Origin: Armatimonadota bacterium
GTDB lineage: Bacteria; Sysuimicrobiota; Sysuimicrobiia; Sysuimicrobiales; Kaftiobacteriaceae
Length of the DNA stretch: 10,687 nt
Assembly: GCA_020028535.1 (NCBI GenBank)
Contig: JAIBHM010000041.1
Span: forward strand, 1 to 10,687
Direction of reading: 5' to 3'
This document shows, one piece after another, positions 1 through 6,628 of the stretch. Both the position numbers and the translations under genes were made by a program. Every line of letters starts with the position of its first letter. Within the stretch, counting starts at the first letter, position 1. Under the pieces are notes generated by a model. The model did not search any database. It saw only the letters and a list, made by a program, of their open reading frames with translations, and had not been told where the DNA came from.

Positions 1-99
1 GGGAGCGCCCGGACGCGAGACCCAATCCCTGAGACACACGCGTAGACGCTGTGCCCTCGCTGCTCCAGGACGCGGGTTCGATTCCCGCCGCCTCCACCA
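1..99 (+). ncRNA. ssrA: tmRNA (ssrA), 3' portion only
   Basis: This is the tRNA-like 3' end of transfer-messenger RNA, which with SmpB rescues stalled ribosomes and tags the unfinished peptide. Visible are a perfect 5-bp T stem (GCGGG at 72-76, CCCGC at 84-88) around the loop TTCGATT, the acceptor 3' strand CGCCTCC (89-95), discriminator A96 and an encoded CCA at 97-99. Upstream, the stretch around 32-49 (GAGACACACGCGTAGACG) resembles the conserved tmRNA segment just before the T arm. The 5' acceptor strand, tag-peptide reading frame and most pseudoknots lie outside the window. A plain tRNA is unlikely because no anticodon arm precedes the T arm. The smpB gene lies about 1.7 kb downstream on the opposite strand. 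Confidence 0.9.
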
Positions 100-104
100 A
101 TATT

Positions 105-145
105 GCGAATGGCCCGATGCAGTGTCGGGGCCATTCGCGTTTTTT
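105..145 (+). terminator. Intrinsic terminator of ssrA
   Basis: A perfect 11-bp stem, GCGAATGGCCC (105-115) with GGGCCATTCGC (128-138), encloses a 12-base loop. It is followed by a T run at 140-145. Its position 5 bases after the tmRNA CCA end makes it the ssrA terminator, and it separates ssrA from the protease gene. Confidence 0.88.
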
Positions 146-197
146 CTTCGCGGTCCCACCTACGAGGCCACATTGCAGGGCAGGGAACGTAGTGTGT

Positions 198-848
198 ATG
201 ACTAGACTCATTGTCATCCTATCGCTCGTGCTCCTGATCCCCGTCCAGAGCCTCGGCCGGCAGCCCCTGGATCGCGCGGTCTGGGCTGCATACCGCTGCG
301 ATGCTGAAGATAAATGCTATCGGGGCACGGCCTTTCACGTCGGCACCGGCATCTTCTACACGAATGCGCACGTGGCAATCGAGCACAAGGGCTTCGGTCC
401 TCTGACCCTCGCCCGCGGAGCGTCCTTCCAGGACGAGCTCGGGACGGCGTCGATCGTATGCCTGAATCGCCGCGCGCTGACCGTGGGGAGCGCGAGCCCC
501 TACGACATCGCGAAGATCCGGCTCGCCAGACCGCCCAACCTCCGGCTGGACGTCCCAGCGCTAACCACGACTGTGGCGCCGCTGCGCCCGGGACTGAACG
601 TCACGATCATCGGCTACCCTGGACGCTCGTGGACACCGATCGTCTCGACGGCGGAGATTGAAGAAGTCGAAGGTGACACCTTTTCGCTGCGGCTGACCTC
701 AGGCCGCGCAGGTCCAGGCTCGAGCGGGTCTCCAGTTCTGAACAACCGGAATGAAGTCATCGGGATCCTGTTCGGCCAGGACACGGTCGATGAGCTCTTC
801 TACGCCACGACGCTCCGGTTTGCCGATCGCGTGTGCACCCCTCGCTAG
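198..848 (+). CDS. Secreted trypsin-like serine protease
   Basis: A 216-residue protein with an N-terminal export signal (residues 1-20, Arg3 followed by a long Leu/Ile/Val stretch) and a compact chymotrypsin-fold peptidase domain. The probable catalytic triad is His58 in TNAHV, Asp103 in YDIAKI and Ser176 in GSSGSP. The order and spacing fit S1 family peptidases (established family knowledge). It lacks a C-terminal PDZ domain, so it is not a full-length DegP/HtrA protein. Cys34 and Cys40 could form a disulfide. The reading frame stays open upstream to about 51, but that stretch covers the tmRNA end and its terminator, so it is not coding. The ATG at 198 precedes the signal peptide directly. 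A GTG at 192 is an equally plausible start, lying about 6 bases after an AGGGA (182-186). Substrate unknown. Confidence 0.8.
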   Translation: MTRLIVILSLVLLIPVQSLGRQPLDRAVWAAYRCDAEDKCYRGTAFHVGTGIFYTNAHVAIEHKGFGPLTLARGASFQDELGTASIVCLNRRALTVGSASPYDIAKIRLARPPNLRLDVPALTTTVAPLRPGLNVTIIGYPGRSWTPIVSTAEIEEVEGDTFSLRLTSGRAGPGSSGSPVLNNRNEVIGILFGQDTVDELFYATTLRFADRVCTPR

Positions 849-866
849 GCCTGCGACAAATGCGAA

Positions 867-886
867 AGGCGCCCGCTGAGGCGCCT
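867..886. terminator. Possible bidirectional terminator hairpin
   Basis: A 7-bp GC-rich stem (AGGCGCC at 867-873, GGCGCCT at 880-886) with a 6-base loop lies between the ends of the convergent protease and membrane-protein genes. Neither side has a strong T run. The minus-strand reading is followed by TTCGCATTTG, making it the better of the two. Its position supports a shared transcription end, but its strength is uncertain. Confidence 0.4.
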
Positions 887-914
887 CCCGTCTCCTACCG
901 GATATGCGGCTCGC

Positions 915-1727
915 CTAGGTCGCGAGTAACGCGGCTCCTCGCACCGGGTCGAGGGTGATCTCCTGCGACGTCTCGGTCCGGGCAAACCCCACACCGCGCC
1001 GGCGACCTTCGATCCGCAGCCGGCTGGCGTGGCACACCGGGCATTGATGGACGACGATGCGCACCCACCGGCGGTCTTCCGGCCGCACCCGACCCTGGCG
1101 CACCCGCGCCAGAATCGCCCGCGCCTCCACCGGCCGGCGCTGGTTCATCGCCATCTCCCACTCCCGAACCGCCTGCATGTTGGCGCTTTCGATGAGTTGC
1201 CGCAACTCGTAGAATCGGCGATTCTTCCAGCAGAAGGGTACGTCAGTCAGCATCGACAGCATCCAGCCTGTCGCCACGATTGCGCCCACAATTTCAATCA
1301 CCAGCCGCGCGCCGCCGACCCAGAACCCGACCTCCACGGGGAGGCGTACCCACCCCGGCAGCTGCCGTGCGAATGCCGCGCTTCCCTGCTCCACCAGCGT
1401 CTGCAGGTACTTCACACTCTCGAGAGCTTGCGCGGTCAGCGGGGCGAGCAGAGCGTTCGGGTGCGCCGCGACATAGTCCAGCAGCACCGCGCCGCTATAG
1501 GCCATCAAGCCGCCGAACTGCGCGAAGACTCGCATGCCGGACGTGTCGTAGATGGCGAAGAGACGGACGGCCAAGGCTGTGCCGATTGCCGCACAGCCGC
1601 CGATGAACAACGCGCCGACAGGAATGCCGCCGATCAGGTGAATGTGAGCGAGGTCGAAGCGGTGTCCGGCGTAGGCTACCGCCAGTGAGGTGACGGTAGT
1701 GAGACACAGGGCAACAAATGCGCCCAC
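915..1727 (-). CDS. Membrane protein of unknown function with CxxCH tail motif
   Basis: A 270-residue protein I do not recognise. It has about four hydrophobic segments (roughly 2-20, 31-55, 66-88 and 132-160), then a basic, mostly soluble C-terminal half rich in Arg. This tail carries CPVCH (Cys229, Cys232, His233) plus a lone Cys166 just after the last membrane segment. The CxxC pair could bind metal or be redox-active. CxxCH also matches the c-type heme motif, but the Arg-rich tail looks cytoplasmic, so heme is unlikely. The start is GTG at 1727, supported by AAGGAGG (1737-1743) with a 9-base spacer. It is the first gene downstream of smpB on the same strand (108-bp gap), so it may be read through from that operon. 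Function unknown. Confidence 0.7.
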   Translation of the reverse strand: MGAFVALCLTTVTSLAVAYAGHRFDLAHIHLIGGIPVGALFIGGCAAIGTALAVRLFAIYDTSGMRVFAQFGGLMAYSGAVLLDYVAAHPNALLAPLTAQALESVKYLQTLVEQGSAAFARQLPGWVRLPVEVGFWVGGARLVIEIVGAIVATGWMLSMLTDVPFCWKNRRFYELRQLIESANMQAVREWEMAMNQRRPVEARAILARVRQGRVRPEDRRWVRIVVHQCPVCHASRLRIEGRRRGVGFARTETSQEITLDPVRGAALLAT

Positions 1728-1734
1728 GGGGGGT

Positions 1735-1753
1735 CCCCTCCTTACTTTAGGGG
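1735..1753 (-). promoter_or_regulatory. Ribosome binding site within a small hairpin
   Basis: The strong Shine-Dalgarno AAGGAGG (1737-1743) of the downstream membrane-protein gene fixes its GTG start at 1727. In the transcript, CCCCT and AGGGG (complements of 1749-1753 and 1735-1739) can pair in a 5-bp stem around it, which would partly hide the site. The Shine-Dalgarno is clear. The hairpin is weak and its role is a guess. Confidence 0.5.
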
Positions 1754-1835
1754 TGCCCGGCCGATCCCCCGTTCAGGCCTATCCGGCGGTGACGTGTGCG
1801 TCTACCCGGAAACCCCGAGGGACAAGACACCATGC

Positions 1836-2297
1836 CTATCGCCGGCGTTGCCGGACCGCGCGCTCAATCCGGCGATCCGCCTCCCGCTCCGCTATGGCCG
1901 CCCGCTTATCGTATTGGCGCTTACCCCGGCCAAGGCCCAATTCCAGCTTCGCGATCCCCCGACGGAAGTAGAGGCGCAGCGGGACGAGCGTGTAGCCTTT
2001 TTGCTGTACGCGGCCGTACAGCCGGTCCACCTCGCGGCGATGGAGGAGGAGTTTTCGGGGCCGCAATGGATCGTGGTTGAAAATGTTGCCGGCCTCGTAT
2101 GGCGGAATGTGCATGTGGTACAACCAGATCTCGCCGTCCTCGACCCGGGCGAACGATTCCTGAATGCTCGCGCGGCCGCCCCGCAACGACTTGACCTCGG
2201 TGCCGGTCAGCATCAGCCCGGCTTCGTAGGTCTCCTCAATGAAGAATTCGTGCCGCGCCTTGCGGTTGGCTGCGACGAGCCGCTCCCCGGTGGCCAT
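1836..2297 (-). CDS. smpB: SsrA-binding protein SmpB
   Basis: A 153-residue protein recognised as SmpB, the obligate tmRNA partner in trans-translation. It binds the tRNA-like end of tmRNA and places it in the empty ribosomal A site. Family hallmarks are clear: an N-terminal NRKARHEFFIEE segment (about 11-22), GTEVKSLR (about 32-39), an IPPYE motif in the OB-fold, the GKRQYDKR segment, and a basic C-terminal tail ending in QRRR, which in SmpB proteins inserts into the mRNA channel. Length is normal for the family. The ATG at 2297 lies 6 bases after the stop of the upstream small membrane protein and has no strong Shine-Dalgarno, so coupling to upstream translation is likely. Its RNA partner ssrA is at 1-99 on the other strand. 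Confidence 0.97.
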   Translation of the reverse strand: MATGERLVAANRKARHEFFIEETYEAGLMLTGTEVKSLRGGRASIQESFARVEDGEIWLYHMHIPPYEAGNIFNHDPLRPRKLLLHRREVDRLYGRVQQKGYTLVPLRLYFRRGIAKLELGLGRGKRQYDKRAAIAEREADRRIERAVRQRRR

Positions 2298-2303
2298 GCC
2301 ACT

Positions 2304-2567
2304 TTACCGCAACACAGATCCCAGCGCGATGCAGACCCCGCCGGCAATCCCCGTAGAGAGCTCGACAACACGGGTGTCCGGATGCGCAAGACCTCCACGC
2401 AGCGCAGCGACCGCGGCGAGAAACACGATGACCCATCCGGCAGTCTCGAGGAACGCGCCGAACGTCATCCGCCTCGCGCGCCTGAAATACCCGATGTGCT
2501 GGCGGATGATGACGATGAGCGTGAAGGCAGCAAGAATCCAGAAGACGATCAGGGTTGATCCGGTCAC
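2304..2567 (-). CDS. Small three-helix membrane protein, unknown function
   Basis: An 87-residue hydrophobic protein with predicted membrane helices at about 5-21, 42-57 and 68-86, and a basic cytoplasmic-type loop (HIGYFRRARR, 24-33). I recognise no family. The start is GTG at 2567, whose GTGA overlaps the stop of the thioesterase gene by 4 bases. The frame is open further upstream to 2771, but that extension would lie inside the thioesterase gene and reads as Arg/Gly-rich noise, so it is rejected. It ends 6 bases before smpB. Tight packing between the thioesterase and smpB supports it as a real operon member. Confidence 0.72.
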   Translation of the reverse strand: MTGSTLIVFWILAAFTLIVIIRQHIGYFRRARRMTFGAFLETAGWVIVFLAAVAALRGGLAHPDTRVVELSTGIAGGVCIALGSVLR

Positions 2568-2971
2568 CGCACGCCTTTCACGGCCAGGAATCCAGTGCCG
2601 TCCGCAACCACGTCGCCGTCGCGCCGGCGCACCTGTGCCCGCCCGGTCATCATGCCTCCTTTGCTGCCCGTCGGTTGCGCCACGACGACGAGCGGCTCTC
2701 CGGGCCGGGCCTCCTGCCGGAAGCGCACTTCGATCTTGGCCGTGACCGCCTCCTCGCCCTTCGTGAACCACACGTTGGCCAGGGCGTCATCGATCAGCGC
2801 GGCCAGGATCCCCCCGTGCACGAGCCCTTCGTAGCCGACGTGGAGCTCGGACGGAGTGAACTCGGCCCGCACGCCTTCACCCTCTCGCTCGAACCGGAGC
2901 TTGAGGCCGATAGGGTTGTCCGGGCCGCAGACGAAACACCGATTCGCATCTCTGGCTGCACGGTCGCTCAC
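2564..2971 (-). CDS. PaaI-type hotdog-fold thioesterase
   Basis: A 135-residue single hotdog domain, the usual size for PaaI-like acyl-CoA thioesterases. The core motif is LVHGGILAALIDDA (50-63): His52-Gly53-Gly54 and acidic Asp61 match the family active-site helix. The N-terminus carries CFVCG (Cys12, Cys15) followed by PIGL, a hallmark of one thioesterase subgroup. These cysteines could bind a metal or form a disulfide. The substrate cannot be told from sequence, but a CoA or acyl-carrier thioester is expected. The start is GTG at 2971, overlapping the mogA stop as GTGA. Its stop overlaps the next gene in the same way. Its place between cofactor synthesis and smpB suggests no obvious pathway link. 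Confidence 0.85.
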   Translation of the reverse strand: MSDRAARDANRCFVCGPDNPIGLKLRFEREGEGVRAEFTPSELHVGYEGLVHGGILAALIDDALANVWFTKGEEAVTAKIEVRFRQEARPGEPLVVVAQPTGSKGGMMTGRAQVRRRDGDVVADGTGFLAVKGVR

Positions 2972-3486
2972 GGCTTATGCGGTTCTCCCCACGTCCTCGG
3001 CTGATTGCGGAGCAACTCGACGGCGTGACCCAGCGCCGGAAGGATGACATCCAGCCACTCGCGCACGGCTTTCGGGCTGCCGGGGAGATTGATGATCAGC
3101 GTGTGCCGCCGGATGCCGGCGACCCCCCTTGCCACCATCGCCAGCGGCGTCCTGGCCAGGGTCTGCGTACGCGCTGCTTCAACGATCCCCGGGACGAGAC
3201 GATCCACGACCTGCAGGGTCGCTTCAGGGGTGACATCGCGCGGGGCAACGCCGCTGCCTCCGGTCGTCAGGACCAGGTCTGCCTCAAGCTCATCCGCGTA
3301 CGATCGGAGACGTTCGGCGATCCGCGCCTGGTCGTCGGGCAGAAGGTCGCGGGCCACGACCTCGGCACCGTGGGAGCTTACGATCTCAGCGATGGCGTCG
3401 CCGCTCGTGTCGGTATGGTCTCCGCGGGACACGGTGTCGCTCAGGGTGAGGATCGCCACGCGCGCCCCGCGGAGATTGGGAGTCAC
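2968..3486 (-). CDS. MogA/MoaB-family molybdopterin adenylyltransferase
   Basis: A 172-residue protein of the MogA/MoaB family, which adenylylates molybdopterin using ATP before molybdate insertion by MoeA. Signature residues are LTTGGSG (73-79), PRDVTPEAT (82-90) and NLPGSPKAV (133-141), all in the molybdopterin-binding pocket of the family. The N-terminal beta strand AILTLSD (11-17) fits the family start. GTG at 3486 is chosen because its GTGA overlaps the moaC stop. The longer open frame upstream lies within moaC. Whether it is strictly MogA or MoaB by subfamily is not decidable here, but adenylyltransferase activity is expected for either. It works directly with the moeA and moaC products encoded upstream. 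Confidence 0.92.
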   Translation of the reverse strand: MTPNLRGARVAILTLSDTVSRGDHTDTSGDAIAEIVSSHGAEVVARDLLPDDQARIAERLRSYADELEADLVLTTGGSGVAPRDVTPEATLQVVDRLVPGIVEAARTQTLARTPLAMVARGVAGIRRHTLIINLPGSPKAVREWLDVILPALGHAVELLRNQPRTWGEPHKP

Positions 3487-3983
3487 GCCTCTCCCTCGCG
3501 CCGGAAATTTCCGCTCCGTCCCCCCGACTTGCTGACCAGGCGGACGCGCTCGATCGTCATCTCGCGGTCGACGGCCTTGCACATGTCATAGATGGCCAGT
3601 GCCGCGACGCTGACCGCGGTCAGGGCCTCCATCTCCACACCGGTTCGTGCCACGGTCGAAGCCGTAGCCTCGATGGAGAGCGTGCCGGTCTTCTCGTCGA
3701 GCCCAAACTTGAGGCGCACCCCCGTCAGTGGAAGCGTGTGCGCCAACGGGATGAGTTCGTCCGTTCGCTTGGCGGCGTTCACGCCGGCGACCTGCGCCAC
3801 GGCGAGCACGTCGCCCTTGGCGATCCGGTTGTCTTTGATGAGGCGGATGGTCTGCGGCTTCATGCGGACTTCCCCCCGCGCAACCGACTGACGGAGGGTC
3901 TCCGGCTTCGCCGAGACATCAACCATCCTTGCATGCCCCTGACGATTCACGTGGGTGAGGTGTGGGTTCCGCTTCCTAGCCAA
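3483..3983 (-). CDS. moaC: Cyclic pyranopterin monophosphate synthase MoaC
   Basis: A 166-residue protein. With MoaA, MoaC converts GTP to cyclic pyranopterin monophosphate, the first step of molybdenum-cofactor synthesis. From the chosen start, residues aligning with the known E. coli active site are present: Lys56 (KGDV), His82 (IPLAH), Asp133 and Lys136 (YDMCKAV). The family motifs GVEMEALTA and KSGGRSG are also present. The start is taken as TTG at 3983, 8 bases inside the end of moeA, because GAGGTG (3991-3996) lies 7 bases upstream and the conserved LTH-x-N segment falls at 9-13. Internal GTG (3950) and ATG (3926) starts would delete conserved residues. No moaA is in the window, so it must be elsewhere. 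Confidence 0.94.
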   Translation of the reverse strand: MARKRNPHLTHVNRQGHARMVDVSAKPETLRQSVARGEVRMKPQTIRLIKDNRIAKGDVLAVAQVAGVNAAKRTDELIPLAHTLPLTGVRLKFGLDEKTGTLSIEATASTVARTGVEMEALTAVSVAALAIYDMCKAVDREMTIERVRLVSKSGGRSGNFRREGEA

Positions 3984-5208
3984 GCAGCTGCACCTCGACC
4001 TCGGCGCCTTCTTCAAGGGCTGAATCGATCGGGACGACGAGGATGCCGTCGGCGAGGACCATCGAGGTCATGATCGCCGATCCGCCGGGAACAGGCGTGG
4101 CCCACAACGTCCCCCCCCGCGCCACGAGGGCCACGCGGACGTGGTCTTCCCGATCCCGCGCCACGAGCCGTTTGGCCAAACGCGCCCGCACCGGAGCGCC
4201 CAGGTGCCGTTCCTCGCTCAGCCCCGCCAGTGCTTCGATTACCGGTCGCACGAACTGGTCGTAGATGATCATGGCGGAGACGACGTTTCCGGGTAACCCA
4301 AAAACGGGCTTGCCCGAAGCGACCGCGAGGATGGTTGGTTTGCCCGGCCGGATGGCGATGCCGTGGACGACGATACCGGGCTCGCCCAGCGCCGCGATCG
4401 CATCTGTGACGACATCGCGTTCGCCGACCGAGCTGCCGCCTGCCAGGATGACTGCGTCCGCTTGACGGTGCGCCGCCTTCGCCCGCTCCAGCACCAGCTG
4501 CAGGCTGTCGCCCACGATGCCGTAGGGGACCGGAAGCGCTCCGGACCGCTCCAGCAGTCCGGTCAGGGTGTACGTGTTCATGTCATGGATCTGCGCCCCG
4601 GTGGGTTCACGGCCGGGGGCGACAAGCTCGTCGCCGGTGACGATCACCGCCACCTTCGGCCGCAGGTACACCTCGACTTCCGCATGGTTCAGTCCGGCAA
4701 GCAGCCCGATATCCTGCGGACGGAGCCGCCGGCCGGGCCGCAGCACCAGCTCACCGGCCCGCAAGTCTTCCCCGCGGCGGACGATATTCTCGCCGGAGTC
4801 GACTCGCCTCTCGATGTACACCGTCCGGTCTTTCCGAACGGCCTGCTCCTGCATGACCACCGCGTCAGCGCCTTCAGGGATCGCGCCTCCGGTTGGAATA
4901 CGCACCGCGTCCCCCGCGCGCACTTCGAGTCCGGCCTGCTGGCCCATCAGCACCTCGCCGGCCACGCGAAGTGGTACGGGCGCGCCTTTCGAGGCGTCTG
5001 CCGTGTCGGCGCTCCGCACAGCGTAGCCGTCGACGGTGGATCGATCATATGAAGGCAGGTCCGCATCCGCCCGAATCTCCTCCGCCAGCACGCGCCCGGA
5101 CGCCTGAAGGAGCGCCACCCACTCTGTCCCCAGCGGCCGTACGGCCAGGGCCTCGGCGAAGCGCGCCCGCGCTTGGGCAGGGGTCATCAGCGTCGTGAAT
5201 GCCTTCAT
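3976..5208 (-). CDS. moeA: Molybdopterin molybdenumtransferase MoeA
   Basis: A 410-residue protein. MoeA inserts molybdate into adenylylated molybdopterin made by MogA, releasing active cofactor. Visible family signatures are LPSYDRSTVDGYAV (51-64, with Asp60 in the conserved DGYA), RIPTGGAIPEGADAVV in the first half, VTGDELV at the start of the MoCF-like domain, LAGGSSVGERDVV, and FGLPGNVVSAM. The C-terminal beta-barrel domain is also present, so the gene is full length. ATG at 5208 is used. A GTG at 5211 is directly adjacent in frame, and another ATG lies 7 codons downstream. The Shine-Dalgarno is weak. This is the first gene of the minus-strand operon, with two palindromes 73-126 bases upstream that could control it. 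Confidence 0.95.
   Translation of the reverse strand: MKAFTTLMTPAQARARFAEALAVRPLGTEWVALLQASGRVLAEEIRADADLPSYDRSTVDGYAVRSADTADASKGAPVPLRVAGEVLMGQQAGLEVRAGDAVRIPTGGAIPEGADAVVMQEQAVRKDRTVYIERRVDSGENIVRRGEDLRAGELVLRPGRRLRPQDIGLLAGLNHAEVEVYLRPKVAVIVTGDELVAPGREPTGAQIHDMNTYTLTGLLERSGALPVPYGIVGDSLQLVLERAKAAHRQADAVILAGGSSVGERDVVTDAIAALGEPGIVVHGIAIRPGKPTILAVASGKPVFGLPGNVVSAMIIYDQFVRPVIEALAGLSEERHLGAPVRARLAKRLVARDREDHVRVALVARGGTLWATPVPGGSAIMTSMVLADGILVVPIDSALEEGAEVEVQLLG
3991..3996 (-). promoter_or_regulatory. Ribosome binding site for moaC
   Basis: GAGGTG lies inside the last codons of moeA, 7 bases before the TTG at 3983. It decides between this start and later, poorly supported starts of moaC. Confidence 0.6.
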
Positions 5209-5280
5209 CACACGTCCATCTTAAGCGATGTCGCGGTTGGGACGATAGGCTCAACCCACCGAAAGTGAAGGCGCTCCCCT

Positions 5281-5334
5281 ACTCGGTGCGGACCGAGTTC
5301 CGCGGGCGTTCCACAACTAGGTCCGGACCCAGTT
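5281..5334. repeat. Two near-identical 19-bp palindromes upstream of moeA
   Basis: Site A (5281-5299) contains ACTCGGT-GCGG-ACCGAGT, a perfect 7-bp inverted repeat. Site B (5316-5334) contains ACTAGGTCCGGACCCAGT, a near-perfect dyad with one mismatched pair. Aligned as direct copies, the two sites are identical at 16 of 19 positions and are 35 bp apart. They lie 73-126 bases upstream of the moeA start and beyond the end of kbl. A tandem operator for a dimeric regulator is the simplest reading. Alternatively, two hairpins in the 5' leader RNA are possible. I do not recognise the motif as the ModE site or another named operator. Confidence 0.65.
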
Positions 5335-5446
5335 GCGCCGGAAAGTCGATCAATGACTCAAATGGCTATTGACAAGTTTTCAATTGGGGTTGCAAATCCA
5401 GAATCTCCGTAGAACTGGGCTGGGAATGGAAGGGCGAGGGCTGCCG
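5335..5446. other. AT-rich part of the kbl-moeA intergenic region
   Basis: No gene is supported here. The patch around 5351-5400 is markedly AT-rich against GC-rich surroundings. A consensus TTGACA occurs on the plus strand at 5369-5374, but the hexamer 17 bases later (GCAAAT) is a poor -10, and the only thing downstream is antisense to kbl. On the minus strand, TTGTCA lies inside the same patch, again without a good -10. The moeA operon promoter probably lies in or near this patch, but I cannot place it. No clear terminator follows kbl. Confidence 0.4.
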
Positions 5447-6628
5447 TCAGATAAGCTTGAGCTCTTTCCCGACCTTCTCGAAGGCATCCAGCGCGCGACG
5501 CAGGTGCGCGTTTGTGTGTCCCGCCGTCACGATGGTTCGCACCCGCGCCTTGCCTCGCGGCACTGTGGGGAATGCGATGCCCAGCGCAAACACGCCATTC
5601 GTGAAGAGCCGGTCTGAGAGCTCCATGGCCAGCTGCTCGTCCCCCGCGATGACGGGGGTAATCGGCGTCTCGCTTGAGCCCGTGTTGAACCCAAGCTGCT
5701 TAAGTCCCTGCTTGAAGAAGCGCGTATTCTCCCACAACCGCTCGATGATTTCGGGCTCCTGCTGCACGAGCCGCACAGCGGCGAGTGCGGTTGCTGCCAC
5801 CGAGGGCGGATGTGACGTACTGAAGAGCAAGGGGCGCGCGCGGTGGATCAGATAGTCGACGAGGGTGCGGCTGCCCGCGACGTATCCGCCCTGGCAGGCG
5901 AACGCCTTGGACAGCGTGCCCACCTGGACGTGCACGCGTCCATGGAGGTTGAAGTGGTCCACCGTGCCGCGCCCGGCGCGTCCGAGCACCCCGCTGGCGT
6001 GGGCGTCGTCCACCATCATAATGACGTTGAATTCTTCGGCGAGCGCCACAAGCCCCGGCAGAGGGGCGATGTCGCCGTCCATGCTGAACACGCCGTCGGT
6101 GATGAGCAGGACGTGCCTGGCGCCGCGGGACTCCTCGAGCAGGGCTCGCGCTGCGGCCACGTCCTTGTGAGGATAGATCTTCTTCGCTGCGCCGGACAGC
6201 CGCCCGCCATCGATGATGCTGGCGTGGTTGAGCTCATCGCTGACGATGACGTCGTCCTTACCCAGAATGGCGCTCACGGTGCCGGCGTTCGCCGTGAAGC
6301 CGGACTGATACAGGAGCGTGGCCTCGGTGTGCTTGAAGCGGGCCAGCTCTTCTTCCACCTGAGTGTGGATGGCCATGTTACCGGCGATGGTTCGCACCGC
6401 GCCGGATCCGACACCAAGATCGTCGAGCGCCCGGCGCGCCGCCGCTTTCAGCTTCGGATGGTTGGCCAGGCCGAGGTAGTTGTTTGAGCAGAGGTTGATC
6501 ACCTCGCGGCCGTCGTAACGAGCCACGGCTTCCTGGGGTCCCTCCAGTACCCGGGGCCAGCGGAAGAGGCCGCGTTCTCGCAGATCGTTCAGTTCGTCGT
6601 CCAGGTATGCGAGGGGGTGCTTAGACAT
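5447..6628 (-). CDS. kbl: 2-amino-3-ketobutyrate coenzyme A ligase (glycine C-acetyltransferase)
   Basis: A 393-residue PLP-dependent enzyme of the alpha-oxoamine synthase family. Kbl splits 2-amino-3-oxobutyrate with CoA into glycine and acetyl-CoA, the second step of threonine breakdown. Key features are the glycine-rich GSGAVRTIAGN segment, the DDAHASGVLG motif holding the PLP-ring Asp, and the Schiff-base lysine Lys241 in GTLSKAFACQGG. Length matches E. coli Kbl (398). The alternative family members BioF and ALA synthase are excluded mainly by context. ATG at 6628 overlaps the tdh stop by 8 bases (ATGTCTAA), so the two are translationally coupled. This is the last gene of its operon. Confidence 0.95.
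   Translation of the reverse strand: MSKHPLAYLDDELNDLRERGLFRWPRVLEGPQEAVARYDGREVINLCSNNYLGLANHPKLKAAARRALDDLGVGSGAVRTIAGNMAIHTQVEEELARFKHTEATLLYQSGFTANAGTVSAILGKDDVIVSDELNHASIIDGGRLSGAAKKIYPHKDVAAARALLEESRGARHVLLITDGVFSMDGDIAPLPGLVALAEEFNVIMMVDDAHASGVLGRAGRGTVDHFNLHGRVHVQVGTLSKAFACQGGYVAGSRTLVDYLIHRARPLLFSTSHPPSVAATALAAVRLVQQEPEIIERLWENTRFFKQGLKQLGFNTGSSETPITPVIAGDEQLAMELSDRLFTNGVFALGIAFPTVPRGKARVRTIVTAGHTNAHLRRALDAFEKVGKELKLI

Noticed and set aside
72..99. ssrA 3' end as the left attachment site of an integrated element
   Set aside because: No second copy of the tmRNA 3' sequence was seen in the window, and no integrase gene is present.
51..197. N-terminal extension of the protease reading frame
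   Set aside because: It covers the tmRNA 3' end and the terminator hairpin. A signal peptide begins at 198.
1029..1043. CxxCH as a c-type cytochrome heme site
   Set aside because: A single motif in an Arg-rich, probably cytoplasmic tail, with no cytochrome-like surroundings.
1838..1855. Hairpin at the end of smpB as a terminator
   Set aside because: The GCCGG repeats encode the basic C-terminal codons of SmpB and no T run follows.
5369..5397. Plus-strand promoter from the TTGACA at 5369
   Set aside because: The matching -10 is poor and no plus-strand gene follows. A promoter for antisense RNA to kbl cannot be excluded but is not supported.
5209..5446. Moco riboswitch upstream of moeA
   Set aside because: Hairpins are present, but I could not match them to the known conserved core. 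A covariance-model search would decide.
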